In this document: piece by piece, positions 36,532 to 45,250 of the stretch
Layout: every line of letters starts with the position of its first letter
How positions within the stretch are numbered: position 1 is the stretch's first letter
NCBI RefSeq assembly: GCF_007859955.1
Contig: NZ_SJPR01000003.1
Span: 62,001-126,000 of the forward strand
Length of the DNA: 64,000 nucleotides
Origin: Botrimarina colliarenosi
GTDB taxonomy: Bacteria; Planctomycetota; Planctomycetia; Pirellulales; Lacipirellulaceae
Reading direction: 5' to 3'
Notes under the pieces: model-generated
Database searches by the model: none
Seen by the model: only the letters and a program-made list of their open reading frames with translations
What the model was told of the DNA's origin: nothing
Position numbers and translations under genes: made by a program

Positions 36532-38082
36532 TCACGGCTTAGGGAGTCCCTCGGGGACCTCATACGTCGCGCGTAGTTCTTCGTAACGCTGCTTCATGCC
36601 GGCGAGCACTTCGGCGTGCGACGGGTCGTCGTGGACCGAGGTCATTTCCTCCGGGTCGCTCCGCAGGTCGAAGAGTTGCCACTCGTCGGTCTTGGGGAAG
36701 TGCATCAGCTTGTAGCGATCGGTCCGCACGCCGTCGTGCGCGGCGACCTTGTGCGCGCCCTGCGACTCGTAGAAGGCGTAGTAGATCGCGTCGCGCCAGT
36801 CGGCCGGCGTCTCGCCGCGTAGGATCGGCGCAAAGCTCTCGCCTTGCATCTCGGCAGGCTTCTCGACGCCGGCCGCCTCGAGCAGCGTCGGGCCGTAGTC
36901 GATGTTCTGCACCATCGCCTCGGGGCGCAGGCCCGGCTCGATGACGCCCGGCCAACGGACCAGCAGTGGCATTTCGAGCGACGGCTCGAACATCCATCGC
37001 TTGTCGTACCAGCCGTGCTCGCCGAGGTAGAACCCTTGGTCGGACGAGTAAACGACGAGCGTGTTGTCGGCCAAGCCAGCCTGGTCGAGGTAGTCCAGCA
37101 GGCGTCCGACGCTCTCGTCCACCGCGGCGATGCAGCGGAGGTAGTCCTTGATGTACCGCTGGTACGTCCAGGAGAAGATTTCTTCGTCGGTCATCTCCCC
37201 GGCGGCGACCGCCGCTAAGAACGCCTGGTTGCGGGGTTCGTAGTGGGCGTCCCAGCCCGCGCGTTGTTCGGGCGTCATCCGCTGGTACTCGCCGTTCGGG
37301 TACCCGGTCACGAAGTACTCGGGCAGCTGGTTCTCGCCCTTGAACTTCATGTCGTGACCCCAGTGCATGTGGTCGCGGATCGTCATCTCGCTCTCGGCGA
37401 GCAGTTCGGTCCGCCCCGCGTAGTCGTCGCGGAGGGTGCTCGGCTCCGGGATGGGGCCGTCGTTGAGCGTCTTGAGGTGACGCGGGGCGGGCGCCCAATT
37501 GCGGTGGGGCGCTTTGTGCTGACACATCAGCAGGAAAGGCTTCTCCTTGTCCCGGCCCTCGTCGAGCCACTCGATCGCCATGTCGGTGATCAGATCGGTG
37601 CAGTACCCCTGGCGACGGTGGCGTTTGCCGCCCGGCAAGAGGAAGGCGGGGTTGTAGTAAGAACCCTGGCCCGGAAGCACTTCCCAGTAATCGAAGCCAA
37701 CCGGGTCCGTGCCGAGATGCCATTTGCCAATGACCGCGGTTTGGTAGCCGGCCTTTTGCAGCAGCGGCGGGAACGTCGTTTGGTGACCGTCGAAATGGTC
37801 GCCGTTGATCATGAACCCGTTCTTGTGGCTGTGCTTGCCGGAGAGGATGCACGCCCGCGAAGGGCCGCAAATCGAGTTCGCACAGAACGAGTTGCGGAAC
37901 AACGCCCCCTCGCTCGCCAGCCGGTCGAGATTCGGCGTCTGGTTGATTTGGGAGCCGTAGGCGCCGATCGCCGCGGTGGCGTGGTCGTCGCTGAAGATGA
38001 ACAGCAAGTTGGGTCGCTCGGCGGCGCCCGCTGTCGAAGCGAGCAACACGAAAACCAACAACGCGACAGGGTGGAGAGACAC
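36532..38082 (-). CDS. exported sulfatase
   Basis: 516 residues with a signal peptide (VALLVFVLLASTAGA). Metal-binding D32/D33 (FSDDHATAAIG) and the formylglycine motif C72-G-P-S-R76 (SICGPSRACILSGKH) are present; the Cys would be converted to formylglycine by a separate enzyme not in this window. Sulfatases of this kind degrade sulfated polysaccharides and are abundant in planctomycetes. It resembles iduronate-2-sulfatase-type members, but the substrate cannot be told. Confidence 0.93.
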   Translation of the reverse strand: MSLHPVALLVFVLLASTAGAAERPNLLFIFSDDHATAAIGAYGSQINQTPNLDRLASEGALFRNSFCANSICGPSRACILSGKHSHKNGFMINGDHFDGHQTTFPPLLQKAGYQTAVIGKWHLGTDPVGFDYWEVLPGQGSYYNPAFLLPGGKRHRRQGYCTDLITDMAIEWLDEGRDKEKPFLLMCQHKAPHRNWAPAPRHLKTLNDGPIPEPSTLRDDYAGRTELLAESEMTIRDHMHWGHDMKFKGENQLPEYFVTGYPNGEYQRMTPEQRAGWDAHYEPRNQAFLAAVAAGEMTDEEIFSWTYQRYIKDYLRCIAAVDESVGRLLDYLDQAGLADNTLVVYSSDQGFYLGEHGWYDKRWMFEPSLEMPLLVRWPGVIEPGLRPEAMVQNIDYGPTLLEAAGVEKPAEMQGESFAPILRGETPADWRDAIYYAFYESQGAHKVAAHDGVRTDRYKLMHFPKTDEWQLFDLRSDPEEMTSVHDDPSHAEVLAGMKQRYEELRATYEVPEGLPKP

Positions 38083-38169
38083 GGCGTCGGGTTCCCAAGT
38101 GTTGACGAGGCCAAGTGTTGACGAGGAAGAAAAGTCAGCGAGGGCCGCCTGTCAGGATAGCACGACGGC

Positions 38170-40215
38170 TCAAGCGATACCGGCGTGGACCGCGTCGACG
38201 AGCGCTCGGGCGTTCTCGGGCGGCGTCGGCGGCACGATGCCATGGCCCAGGTTGAAGATATGCCCGGGGCGCCCAGCGACGCTTGCGAGCAATCCGCGCG
38301 CACGTCGTTCGACGGTCTCACGCGGCGCAAGCAGCGTCAGCGGGTCGAGGTTCCCCTGCACCGCGACGTTGGGCCCCAGCCGGTCCCACGCCGTGGCGAG
38401 CTCGACACGCCAATCGACGCCGACGACGTCGCCGCCGGCCTCGGCGATCAGCGGCAGCAGTTCGGGGTTGCCCGCGCCGAAGTGGATCACCACCGCCCGT
38501 GGGTCGAGCGCGTCGATCAATTCCTTGGTGTAGGGGAGCACGTAGCGCCGGTAGTCCGCCGGCCCGAGGCAGCCGACCCAGCTGTCGAACAACTGGACCG
38601 CTTGCGCGCCGGCGGCGATCTGCGCGTTGAGGTACAGCGCCGCGGCGCGGGCGAAGCGACGCATCAGCTCGGCCCACGCCCCTTCGTCGCGCTGCATCAG
38701 CGTTCGCGTGTGCAGGTAGTTGCGGCTGCCGCCCCCCTCGATGGCGTAACTGGCGAGCGTGAACGGCGCCCCGGCGAAACCGATCAGCGGCAGGCCGCTC
38801 GGCAGGTCGGCGCGCGTCTGCTTGACCGTCTCGACGACGAACCACAACGAGTCGACGCTCGTCAGGTCCACCACCCGGTCGACATCTTCCGATTCGCGGA
38901 CCGGGTTGTGGATCTTCGGCCCGTCCCCCTTGGCGAACTCGAGGTCGAATCCCATCGGCTCCAGGATCGGCAGCAGGTCGCTGAAGATGATCGCCGCGTC
39001 GACGCCTAGGTAGTCCACGGCGGTGCACATCACCTCGCTGCACAGCGCGGGGTTCTTGCACAGGTCGAGGAACGAGGTCTTGGCCCGCACCTCGCGGTAC
39101 TCGGGCATGTAGCGCCCCGCTTGACGCATCAGCCACACCGGCGTCCGCGTGACCGGTTCGCGCCGGCAGGCGCGCAGGAAGTCGCTGTCGGCCCAAGGCT
39201 GACCCGCGACAGCGTCACGCAAGACTTGCAATCGCGATTCATCGGCGAGCGGGCGACGACCGTTGCGACCCTTCTGGTCGTCGGAGTCCTCATGCGTCGC
39301 AACTCCGACGACTCGCGCCGCCGGCTCGCCGGTTAGCAGCTGGCGGAGCTTCGCCTTGCGTTCGATGATCGCGTGCGCGCCGCTGGCCGCGTCGGCGACC
39401 ATCTTGCCCATCGCGCCGGACGACTCGATATCGACCGGCAGGTCGAGCGCGCGGAGGCGTTCGCTTGTCGTCGGTCCGATCGAGACGACGACCGCGTTGC
39501 GGAAGCCTTCGCGCACCGCTTCCTCGATCCCCAATCGCTCGGCGACGACAAGCAGGTTGTTCAGCTGGTTCGCCGACGTGAGCATCACGACGTCGACCTC
39601 GCCCGCCGCGAGTCGCTTGGCGTTCGCTTCGAGCGGCGCCGTGTCGTCGGGCAGCGCCCAACGGTACACCTGCAGCCGATCGACCCGCGCGCCGCGCGCC
39701 TCGAGGCCGGCGATCAGGCTGGGGTTGGTCTCGCCATACTCTTGCAGACCGATCGTCTGGTTCGCGACAGGGAGATTCGCGTCGATCGTCGCGAGCACTT
39801 CGCGCCAGGTGTTGGGCGCCGGCGCGCGGTGCGTTGGCGTCAGGCCGAGCTCGCGCATCACCGCGACCGGCTTGGGCCCGCGCGCGAGCGTGGGGATATC
39901 ACTCAGGGCGTCGAGCAGACGCTGACGCCCGACGTGACGCTCGACCTGCTCGATGAACATCCGCACGCCAACGCCGGTGAGCAGCAGGACCATGTCGATC
40001 TCGCCACCGACAAGTCGGTGGGCGAACTCGATCGCGGGCCGGTCGTCGTCGACAAGTTCTTCACGCATCGAAGGACTTACCAGCGCCACGCCCTTTTGCT
40101 TCTCGATGAGCTTCGCCATCTCCGCAGCGCGACGACTCTCAAGCGAAACGACACGCAGCCCGTCGAATCCTTTCTTGGATTCGACGGCGGTATCGATCGA
40201 CGCGGGATCGCTCAT
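38170..40215 (-). CDS. hemD-hemE: uroporphyrinogen-III synthase / uroporphyrinogen decarboxylase fusion
   Basis: 681 residues in one frame covering two consecutive haem steps. Residues about 15-290 look like HemD (VVSLESRRAAEMAKLIEKQ, VVMLTSANQLNNLL, VVSIGPTTSERL). A polar linker of about 45 residues follows. Residues about 344-681 are HemE: RTPVWLMRQAGRYMPEYR with R364 and R368, IFSDLLPILEPMG, FAGAPFTLASYAIEG, and FNLGHGIVPPTPPENA. The reading frame has no break. HemD is poorly conserved, so that half is the less certain assignment. Confidence 0.9.
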   Translation of the reverse strand: MSDPASIDTAVESKKGFDGLRVVSLESRRAAEMAKLIEKQKGVALVSPSMREELVDDDRPAIEFAHRLVGGEIDMVLLLTGVGVRMFIEQVERHVGRQRLLDALSDIPTLARGPKPVAVMRELGLTPTHRAPAPNTWREVLATIDANLPVANQTIGLQEYGETNPSLIAGLEARGARVDRLQVYRWALPDDTAPLEANAKRLAAGEVDVVMLTSANQLNNLLVVAERLGIEEAVREGFRNAVVVSIGPTTSERLRALDLPVDIESSGAMGKMVADAASGAHAIIERKAKLRQLLTGEPAARVVGVATHEDSDDQKGRNGRRPLADESRLQVLRDAVAGQPWADSDFLRACRREPVTRTPVWLMRQAGRYMPEYREVRAKTSFLDLCKNPALCSEVMCTAVDYLGVDAAIIFSDLLPILEPMGFDLEFAKGDGPKIHNPVRESEDVDRVVDLTSVDSLWFVVETVKQTRADLPSGLPLIGFAGAPFTLASYAIEGGGSRNYLHTRTLMQRDEGAWAELMRRFARAAALYLNAQIAAGAQAVQLFDSWVGCLGPADYRRYVLPYTKELIDALDPRAVVIHFGAGNPELLPLIAEAGGDVVGVDWRVELATAWDRLGPNVAVQGNLDPLTLLAPRETVERRARGLLASVAGRPGHIFNLGHGIVPPTPPENARALVDAVHAGIA

Positions 40216-40730
40216 GGGAAGTCTTGTGCTAGGCGGGGGACGACGGAAGGCGATTTCAGCGACGCGAGCTTACCGAGATTACCGCGCCGACCCTTCCGAA
40301 ACACGGGTCACAGCAACGCGAATCGCCCGCTCTTTTGCGCGAGTTCGTCGGCTTGCTTGACAATCGATGACGACTCCGCAAAACTCCCTTCTCATCGCTC
40401 GCGACGTTGGTTGGAACACGACGCCGCAGCGACCGAACACCGTTCGGTTTTCTCTGCTGATCGCGGATGATTGAGTTTGCGGTCGTTTACTGAGGAGTGA
40501 GAGGTACGCGCGTCCTGCGCGCTGATTGACGAACTGACCGCTTCGCCGGTCGTTACGCACCGAAGCCAATACTGCCAACATAATCGCGAGCGCCGAGCTA
40601 CTTCTGAGTGGCTGCTAGCGACGTAATTCACTTGGGAGGCGGGACCGAGGGAAACGAATCCACCGACGCATCGCGTCAATGACACGGAAGTCCCTCCCAA
40701 GCTTTTTTTATCCTTCCGAACGACTCCTCC
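40216..40730. other. non-coding gap hemDE-folK
   Basis: 515 nt between divergent genes. I see no gene. The folK-proximal end carries a terminator-like hairpin at 40631-40709. An imperfect promoter for either gene could be anywhere here; no clear pair was found. Confidence 0.5.
40631..40709 (+). terminator. terminator-like hairpin 21 nt before folK
   Basis: CTTGGGAGG (40631-40639) pairs with CCTCCCAAG (40693-40701), followed at once by CTTTTTTT. The 53-nt loop is partly self-complementary. On the + strand it would end a transcript starting in the 515-nt gap, just before the folK ATG. It could close a small RNA or act as an attenuator; nothing upstream identifies a gene. Confidence 0.55.
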
Positions 40731-41459
40731 ATGCCCCGCACGCTGGTGTCGCTCGGTTCGAATCTCGGCGACGCCGCCACGGTGTTCGACGCGGCGATTG
40801 AGAAGTTGCGGCGACTCGCGCGCGGCGGTTTGCTTCAGGTAAGCCGGCGCCACCGGACCGAGCCGATCGGCGGGCCCCCCGGACAGGCCGCGTTCCTCAA
40901 CGCCGTGGTCGGTTTTGAGACGACGCTCCCGCCTGACAGGTTGTTGGCGGCGTTGCAGGGCGTCGAAGCGGCCCATGACCGTCAACGCCCGGAGCGCTGG
41001 GCGGCCCGCACGCTTGACCTCGATCTGTTGCTCTACGGCGACGAGGTGATCGACCAGCCTGGCCTCCGCGTCCCGCATCCGCGGATGACCTTCCGGCCGT
41101 TTGTGCTTGGGCCCGCCGTGGAGATCGCCGCCGACTGGCCCCATCCGGAGACGGGCCAAACCCTCGGCGAGTTGTGGGAGCGGCTTCGATCGGGTGACGA
41201 CGGTCTCTTACTGCTGGGGGATGACAACGGCGTCGTCCGCCGCTGGGTTGGGGAAATCCGCAGTTCTGTCACGATCAACGACGCGTCGGCCAAGGCGCCG
41301 CGGTTGACGATCGACGCCCAGCCAACGAGCGCCCAGCCGGGCCCGGGCGACACTCCCCCGTCGGGGCCACGGCTTGCTTTGTCGGACTGCGCGCCGGAGC
41401 ATTGGCGAGACGAGGTGCTGGCGGCGCTCGACTGCGTCTGGCCAACCGGGCCTCGCTAG
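40731..41459 (+). CDS. folK: 2-amino-4-hydroxy-6-hydroxymethyldihydropteridine pyrophosphokinase with C-terminal extension
   Basis: Folate synthesis enzyme. Residues 1-155 are the HPPK fold: TLVSLGSNLGDAA, GGPPGQAAFLNAVV, and the signature RPERWAARTLDLDLLLYGD, then PHPRMTFRPFVLGP. The protein is 242 residues against a usual ~160; the extra ~75 C-terminal residues (after GEIRSSVT) are Pro/Ala-rich and unrecognised. It is followed 40 nt later by panC, an order suggesting a vitamin operon. Confidence 0.92.
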   Translation: MPRTLVSLGSNLGDAATVFDAAIEKLRRLARGGLLQVSRRHRTEPIGGPPGQAAFLNAVVGFETTLPPDRLLAALQGVEAAHDRQRPERWAARTLDLDLLLYGDEVIDQPGLRVPHPRMTFRPFVLGPAVEIAADWPHPETGQTLGELWERLRSGDDGLLLLGDDNGVVRRWVGEIRSSVTINDASAKAPRLTIDAQPTSAQPGPGDTPPSGPRLALSDCAPEHWRDEVLAALDCVWPTGPR

Positions 41460-41499
41460 GCCGCCGCCACTCCCCCGTCCAGCAGTGCTGTCGACTCCC

Positions 41500-42369
41500 G
41501 TGACCCCGACTCCTGTGTCTCTACCGCTGCTGTTAGCCGAGATCGACGCCACCCGCGAATGGGTTCGAGGGCGGCAACGCGCCGGCGAAACAGTGGGCCT
41601 GATCCCCACGATGGGGGCCCTGCACGAGGGGCATCTCTCGCTCGCCAAGGCCGCCCGGCGAGACTGCGACGCGGTGATCGCATCTGTCTTCGTCAATCCG
41701 ACGCAGTTTGCGCCGAGCGAAGATTTCAATCGCTACCCTCGTGATTTGAACCAAGACGCCCAACGACTTGCCGCGGTGGGGGTCGACGCCGTCTTCGCCC
41801 CGGCTGTTGAAACGATGTACCCCCCCGGGGCGGCGACGAGCATCGATGTTGGTCCCGTGGCCCGTCTCTTCGAAGGGGCGAGCCGACCGACCCACTTTGC
41901 CGGCGTGGCGACGGTCGTGGCGAAGTTGTTCACCATCGCCCCGGCCGACCGGGCCTACTTCGGACAAAAAGATTATCAGCAGACGGTTGTTGTCCGGCGG
42001 ATGGTGGCCGACCTGAATCTGCCGGTCGAAGTCGTGATCGGTCCCACCGTCCGCGAGCCAGACGGCCTGGCGATGAGCAGCCGCAACGCGTACCTCTCCC
42101 CCGACGAGCGGCAGCGAGCCGTCGCGCTGTCGCGGGGCCTACAGGCGGCCCAGCGCCTCCACGCGGCGGGCGAACGCCGTGCTAGCACGCTGAGGGAATG
42201 CGTGAAGAACGTCGTGGAAGCCGCCTCAGGCGTCGAACTGCAGTACGTCGCCGTGCTGCGCGACGGCACAATGGACGAGCCCGAGGTGATCGAAGGCCCC
42301 GCCGTCATCGCGGTCGCCGCTAAGGTTGGCGCTACGCGGCTGATCGACAACGTTCGGGTTGAGTCGTGA
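41500..42369 (+). CDS. panC: pantothenate synthetase
   Basis: Joins pantoate and beta-alanine with ATP. 289 residues from GTG at 41500 (MTPTPVSLPLLLAEIDA). ATP-binding motifs are clear: IPTMGALHEGHLSLAK (HIGH-like), NPTQFAPSEDFNRYPRD, FGQKDYQQTVVVRRM, and the KMSKS-like DGLAMSSRNAYLS. GTG at 41485 or 41515 cannot be excluded. Downstream lies a word-repeat inverted pair and then lgt. Confidence 0.93.
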   Translation: MTPTPVSLPLLLAEIDATREWVRGRQRAGETVGLIPTMGALHEGHLSLAKAARRDCDAVIASVFVNPTQFAPSEDFNRYPRDLNQDAQRLAAVGVDAVFAPAVETMYPPGAATSIDVGPVARLFEGASRPTHFAGVATVVAKLFTIAPADRAYFGQKDYQQTVVVRRMVADLNLPVEVVIGPTVREPDGLAMSSRNAYLSPDERQRAVALSRGLQAAQRLHAAGERRASTLRECVKNVVEAASGVELQYVAVLRDGTMDEPEVIEGPAVIAVAAKVGATRLIDNVRVES

Positions 42370-42376
42370 AGACCAC

Positions 42377-42495
42377 CGCGGAGGTCGCGGAAGGTCTTCG
42401 ACAGGATTTACAGGATCGACAGGATTACTGATCTCGACACCAACTCCGGTTGATCCTTTCGATCTCGTCTCCCTTTTTTCTCTGCGACCTCCGCG
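42377..42495. repeat. nested word-repeat inverted pairs between panC and lgt
   Basis: Outer pair: CGCGGAGGTCGCGGA (42377-42391) and TCTGCGACCTCCGCG (42481-42495), 14 of 15 matching. Inner pair: a tandem ACAGGAT word (GACAGGATTTACAGGATCGA, about 42409-42428) faces TTGATCCTTTCGATC near 42450-42464. No ORF lies inside. It occupies most of the 169-nt spacer. Confidence 0.6.
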
Positions 42496-42538
42496 AACTC
42501 CGCGATAAACAACCAGTCGTTCAAAGTAGCCACGCCCC

Positions 42539-43825
42539 ATGCTGAGTGAACTCTTCCGCATCCCGGTCTCGCTAGGCGGGGTCCCGCTGCTGGGGCTTGG
42601 CGTGCTGTTGGCGTTGTGGCTGGTCGGTTTCGGCGTGGTCATGGCGCGGCATGCGGCGCGCCACGGCGTTGACGCCGATTTCTGGGGCTACGCCCAACCG
42701 GCCGTGATCGGGGCGTTGGTGCTGCTCTTTGCGCCCCGTTTCGCGCCGGAGGGAATCCCCATCCGCGGCTACGGCGTGATGTTGCTGCTTGCGATTTCGG
42801 TCGGCGTCGCGATGGCGGTTCACCGCGCCCGGCGGCACGGAATTGCGCCTGACACGATCTTTGCGCTGGTGTTCTGGCTCTTTGTCGCCGGGATTGCCGG
42901 CGCCAGGTCGTTCTTTGTCATCGAGTACTGGGACGAGCGTTACGCGGGCCGTCCCCTCGGCGAGACCATCGTCGATGTGCTGCAGTTCACCGAAGGGGGC
43001 CTCGTCGTCTATGGCTCGGTGATCGGGGGTCTGGTCGCCTTTGTCTGGTTTGTCCGGCGGCACGGCCTGCCGCTCCGCGGGATGGCCGACATTCTGGCGC
43101 CCTGCTTCATGGCGGGGCTCGCCCTCGGCCGGCTCGGTTGCCTGCTAAATGGCTGCTGCTACGGCGGCCCCTGCGACTTGCCGTGGGCGGTGACGTTCCC
43201 GGCCGATAGCCCGCCGTTTATGGACCAACTGGTGCACGGCAAGTTACACGGCGCGGACCTGGTGGAAACGGAGAAGGGGATCGCCTTGAGGCGGGAGGAC
43301 GACGGTCGCCTGGAGCTCATCGACTCGATCAACGGCACGCCGGTTGACAGCCTCGTCGACGCGGCGACTCCCCTGATCAACGCCTTCGTTGCGGGCGAGC
43401 AAGTGACGTTCGATCTTTCCGACGCCGAACGAACGACGGCCCCGTCGAGCCAGTCGTACCCGCCCGCGGCGCGCCAGCGCAGCTTGCCGGTGCACCCGAC
43501 GCAGGTCTACAGCTCGGTCAACGCCGCGCTGACGGCTTGGCTGCTGTGGGTCTGGTTCCCGCACCGGCGGCGAGACGGCGAGGTCGCGCTGCTGATGTTC
43601 ACGCTTTACCCGATCAGCCGATTCTTGCTGGAGGTGATCCGGACCGACGAATCGGCGATCTTCGGCACGGGGCTGAGCATCTCGCAGAATGTGAGCCTCG
43701 TGGCCCTGGCGCTGGCGACGGTCGGATGGGTTTTGCTGCTCCGCACCCCCCCAGGGCGGCGCCTCGAGGAGGTTCCCCTGCCGGCGTCGCCCGGCGGCCG
43801 AACTCGGGCGGCGACCGCCGCGTAA
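42539..43825 (+). CDS. lgt: prolipoprotein diacylglyceryl transferase with insertion
   Basis: Inner-membrane enzyme that lipidates the lipobox Cys. 428 residues against ~290 in E. coli. Family signatures: IRGYGVMLLLAISVG, GGLVVYGSVIGGLVA, LGRLGCLLNGCCYGG (about 197-210) and VHPTQVYSSVNA (about 318-329). Between the last two lies a ~95-residue soluble insertion (about 222-315), predicted to be outside the membrane, with PDZ-like wording (IDSINGTPVDSLVD). The window has several lipoprotein genes as candidate substrates. Confidence 0.93.
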   Translation: MLSELFRIPVSLGGVPLLGLGVLLALWLVGFGVVMARHAARHGVDADFWGYAQPAVIGALVLLFAPRFAPEGIPIRGYGVMLLLAISVGVAMAVHRARRHGIAPDTIFALVFWLFVAGIAGARSFFVIEYWDERYAGRPLGETIVDVLQFTEGGLVVYGSVIGGLVAFVWFVRRHGLPLRGMADILAPCFMAGLALGRLGCLLNGCCYGGPCDLPWAVTFPADSPPFMDQLVHGKLHGADLVETEKGIALRREDDGRLELIDSINGTPVDSLVDAATPLINAFVAGEQVTFDLSDAERTTAPSSQSYPPAARQRSLPVHPTQVYSSVNAALTAWLLWVWFPHRRRDGEVALLMFTLYPISRFLLEVIRTDESAIFGTGLSISQNVSLVALALATVGWVLLLRTPPGRRLEEVPLPASPGGRTRAATAA

Positions 43826-43905
43826 TCGAGAAGGTACATTCTGGAGCGGACTTTGCATGTCCGCTCCGTCTCAACTCCAACTCACTTCGTCCCCACGAAC
43901 CTGCC

Positions 43906-45105
43906 ATGCGCGTTCTCGGACTCCTTGTTGTCGCGGCTGCCGCTTTGACGGCGGTTCAATTTGTTTCCCCGGCGGTCCGCGCCCAGGACTCTGCCCCGAC
44001 TAACGGCGCCCCGGCCGACGGCGCCGTCGCTGACGACGCCCCCGCTGCCGAAGAGGGGACGCTCATCCAAATCGGTCCCGATGGCGGTGTCCGTGTCGAG
44101 GTCGATGGCGCCGCGCGGCGCGACCGACGGCCGGGCCGCCGCCTGGGTCGCCAGCCCGGCTTCGTCGAGGCGCCGCAGGTGGTTTCACGCTACTGGATTG
44201 GCATTGGTGGGGGACCGCTGCCGGCCGAATTGCGGGCGCAGCTACAGATCGATGCGAACGAAGGGTGGCTGATCCGCACCGTCGAGCCGGACGGCCCCGC
44301 CGCCGAGGCGGGCGTCAAGCAGTTCGACATTCTCCTCCGCGCGAACGGCAAACCGGTTAGCGACATCTCCCAGCTTGCCGAAGAAGTCGGCGAGCAGGGC
44401 GAACTGCAAGGCCGGATCACGCTCGACCTGCTCCGCGGCGGGCAGCCCCAGACCCTGTGGGTCAAACCGATCGAGCGGCCGCTCGACGCCGTCTTGCCGG
44501 CGGAGCCCCGCCGCGAGCGGTTCGGCTTTTTCGGCCGTGACGGACGTGAAGGGCTCTTTGGCCCCGGGGGCCTGCTCGACGGCGACGGCTTACCGCGCGG
44601 CGAGGGGGGGCTCGGCGAGTTTGCCGAGATGATCCCGCAAGTCGTGTCGGGGGTTTCGGTCAGCGTTTCTCGCCAGAACGACGGCCCGGCGAAGGTCACG
44701 GTCACGCGCGGCGAGCAGACTTGGGAGTTCGACGAGGGCGACCAAGACGCGATCGCCACGTTGCCCGGTGACGTACGACCGATGGTCGAGCGGATGCTGC
44801 AGCAGAACGGCGGCGTCTTCCAGCCCGGCTTCGAGGGCTTCGGCCTCAACACGCCGGGCTTCCAGATGCAGCTTGAGGGCCCCGAGGCCCGCGTCATGCA
44901 AGAGCGGATGCGGGCGATGCAAGAACGGATGCGGGCCCTCCAGCAGCAGTTCGGCGCCCCGCCGGCCGGCCCCGGCGCGCCGATGATTGAGCCGCAGATC
45001 GAACTCGATGAAGCGCCCGCTTTCAACGCCGAGGCCCCGCCGGAGCCGAAGCCGGAAGTCGAAGGGCCGACCGAGCTTGAGATCCCCGCCAACACCGAGG
45101 AGTGA
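43906..45105 (+). CDS. exported PDZ domain protein
   Basis: 399 residues with a signal peptide (MRVLGLLVVAAAALTAVQFV, cleavage about AVRA-QD). Residues about 90-190 form a PDZ domain (LIRTVEPDGPAAEAGVKQF, DILLRANGKPVSDISQLAEE). The remainder is Gly/Pro/Gln-rich with a Met/Gln/Arg coiled-coil-like stretch (MQERMRAMQERMRALQQQFG). No protease domain is attached, so it is probably a periplasmic scaffold. ATG at 43906; an earlier frame overlaps lgt and is not used. Confidence 0.85.
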   Translation: MRVLGLLVVAAAALTAVQFVSPAVRAQDSAPTNGAPADGAVADDAPAAEEGTLIQIGPDGGVRVEVDGAARRDRRPGRRLGRQPGFVEAPQVVSRYWIGIGGGPLPAELRAQLQIDANEGWLIRTVEPDGPAAEAGVKQFDILLRANGKPVSDISQLAEEVGEQGELQGRITLDLLRGGQPQTLWVKPIERPLDAVLPAEPRRERFGFFGRDGREGLFGPGGLLDGDGLPRGEGGLGEFAEMIPQVVSGVSVSVSRQNDGPAKVTVTRGEQTWEFDEGDQDAIATLPGDVRPMVERMLQQNGGVFQPGFEGFGLNTPGFQMQLEGPEARVMQERMRAMQERMRALQQQFGAPPAGPGAPMIEPQIELDEAPAFNAEAPPEPKPEVEGPTELEIPANTEE

Positions 45106-45128
45106 GTTCACTCCGCCCCCCTGAAAAG

Positions 45129-45196
45129 AGAGCCCACGAATCGAACGAATCTCCTCGAATTATTATTCGAGTCGATTCGTGAAATTCGTGGGCTCT
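45129..45196. terminator. bidirectional terminator made of a word-repeat inverted pair
   Basis: A 32-nt arm beginning AGAGCCCACGAAT and an arm ending ATTCGTGGGCTCT pair at about 27 of 32 positions, with an inner CTCGAAT/ATTCGAG hairpin. A-rich on the left and TTTCTGTTTT on the right, it can end both the PDZ gene (+) and rlmN (-), which converge here. The arms share the three-word layout (CCACGAAT, ACGAAT, CGAAT) with the element at 57014. Confidence 0.75.
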
Positions 45197-45250
45197 TTCT
45201 GTTTTGCGAGGTAGACGGGTTGCCCCGGGCGAGAAGTGAGGCCACTCGGA

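Noticed and set aside
36560..38098. 512-codon alternative - strand frame over the sulfatase
   Set aside because: The overlapping frame with the signal peptide, CGPSR motif and metal ligands is clearly the gene; this one is Arg/Pro-rich noise.
43537..43905. Upstream extension of the PDZ gene inside lgt
   Set aside because: It overlaps lgt in another frame and would bury the signal peptide.
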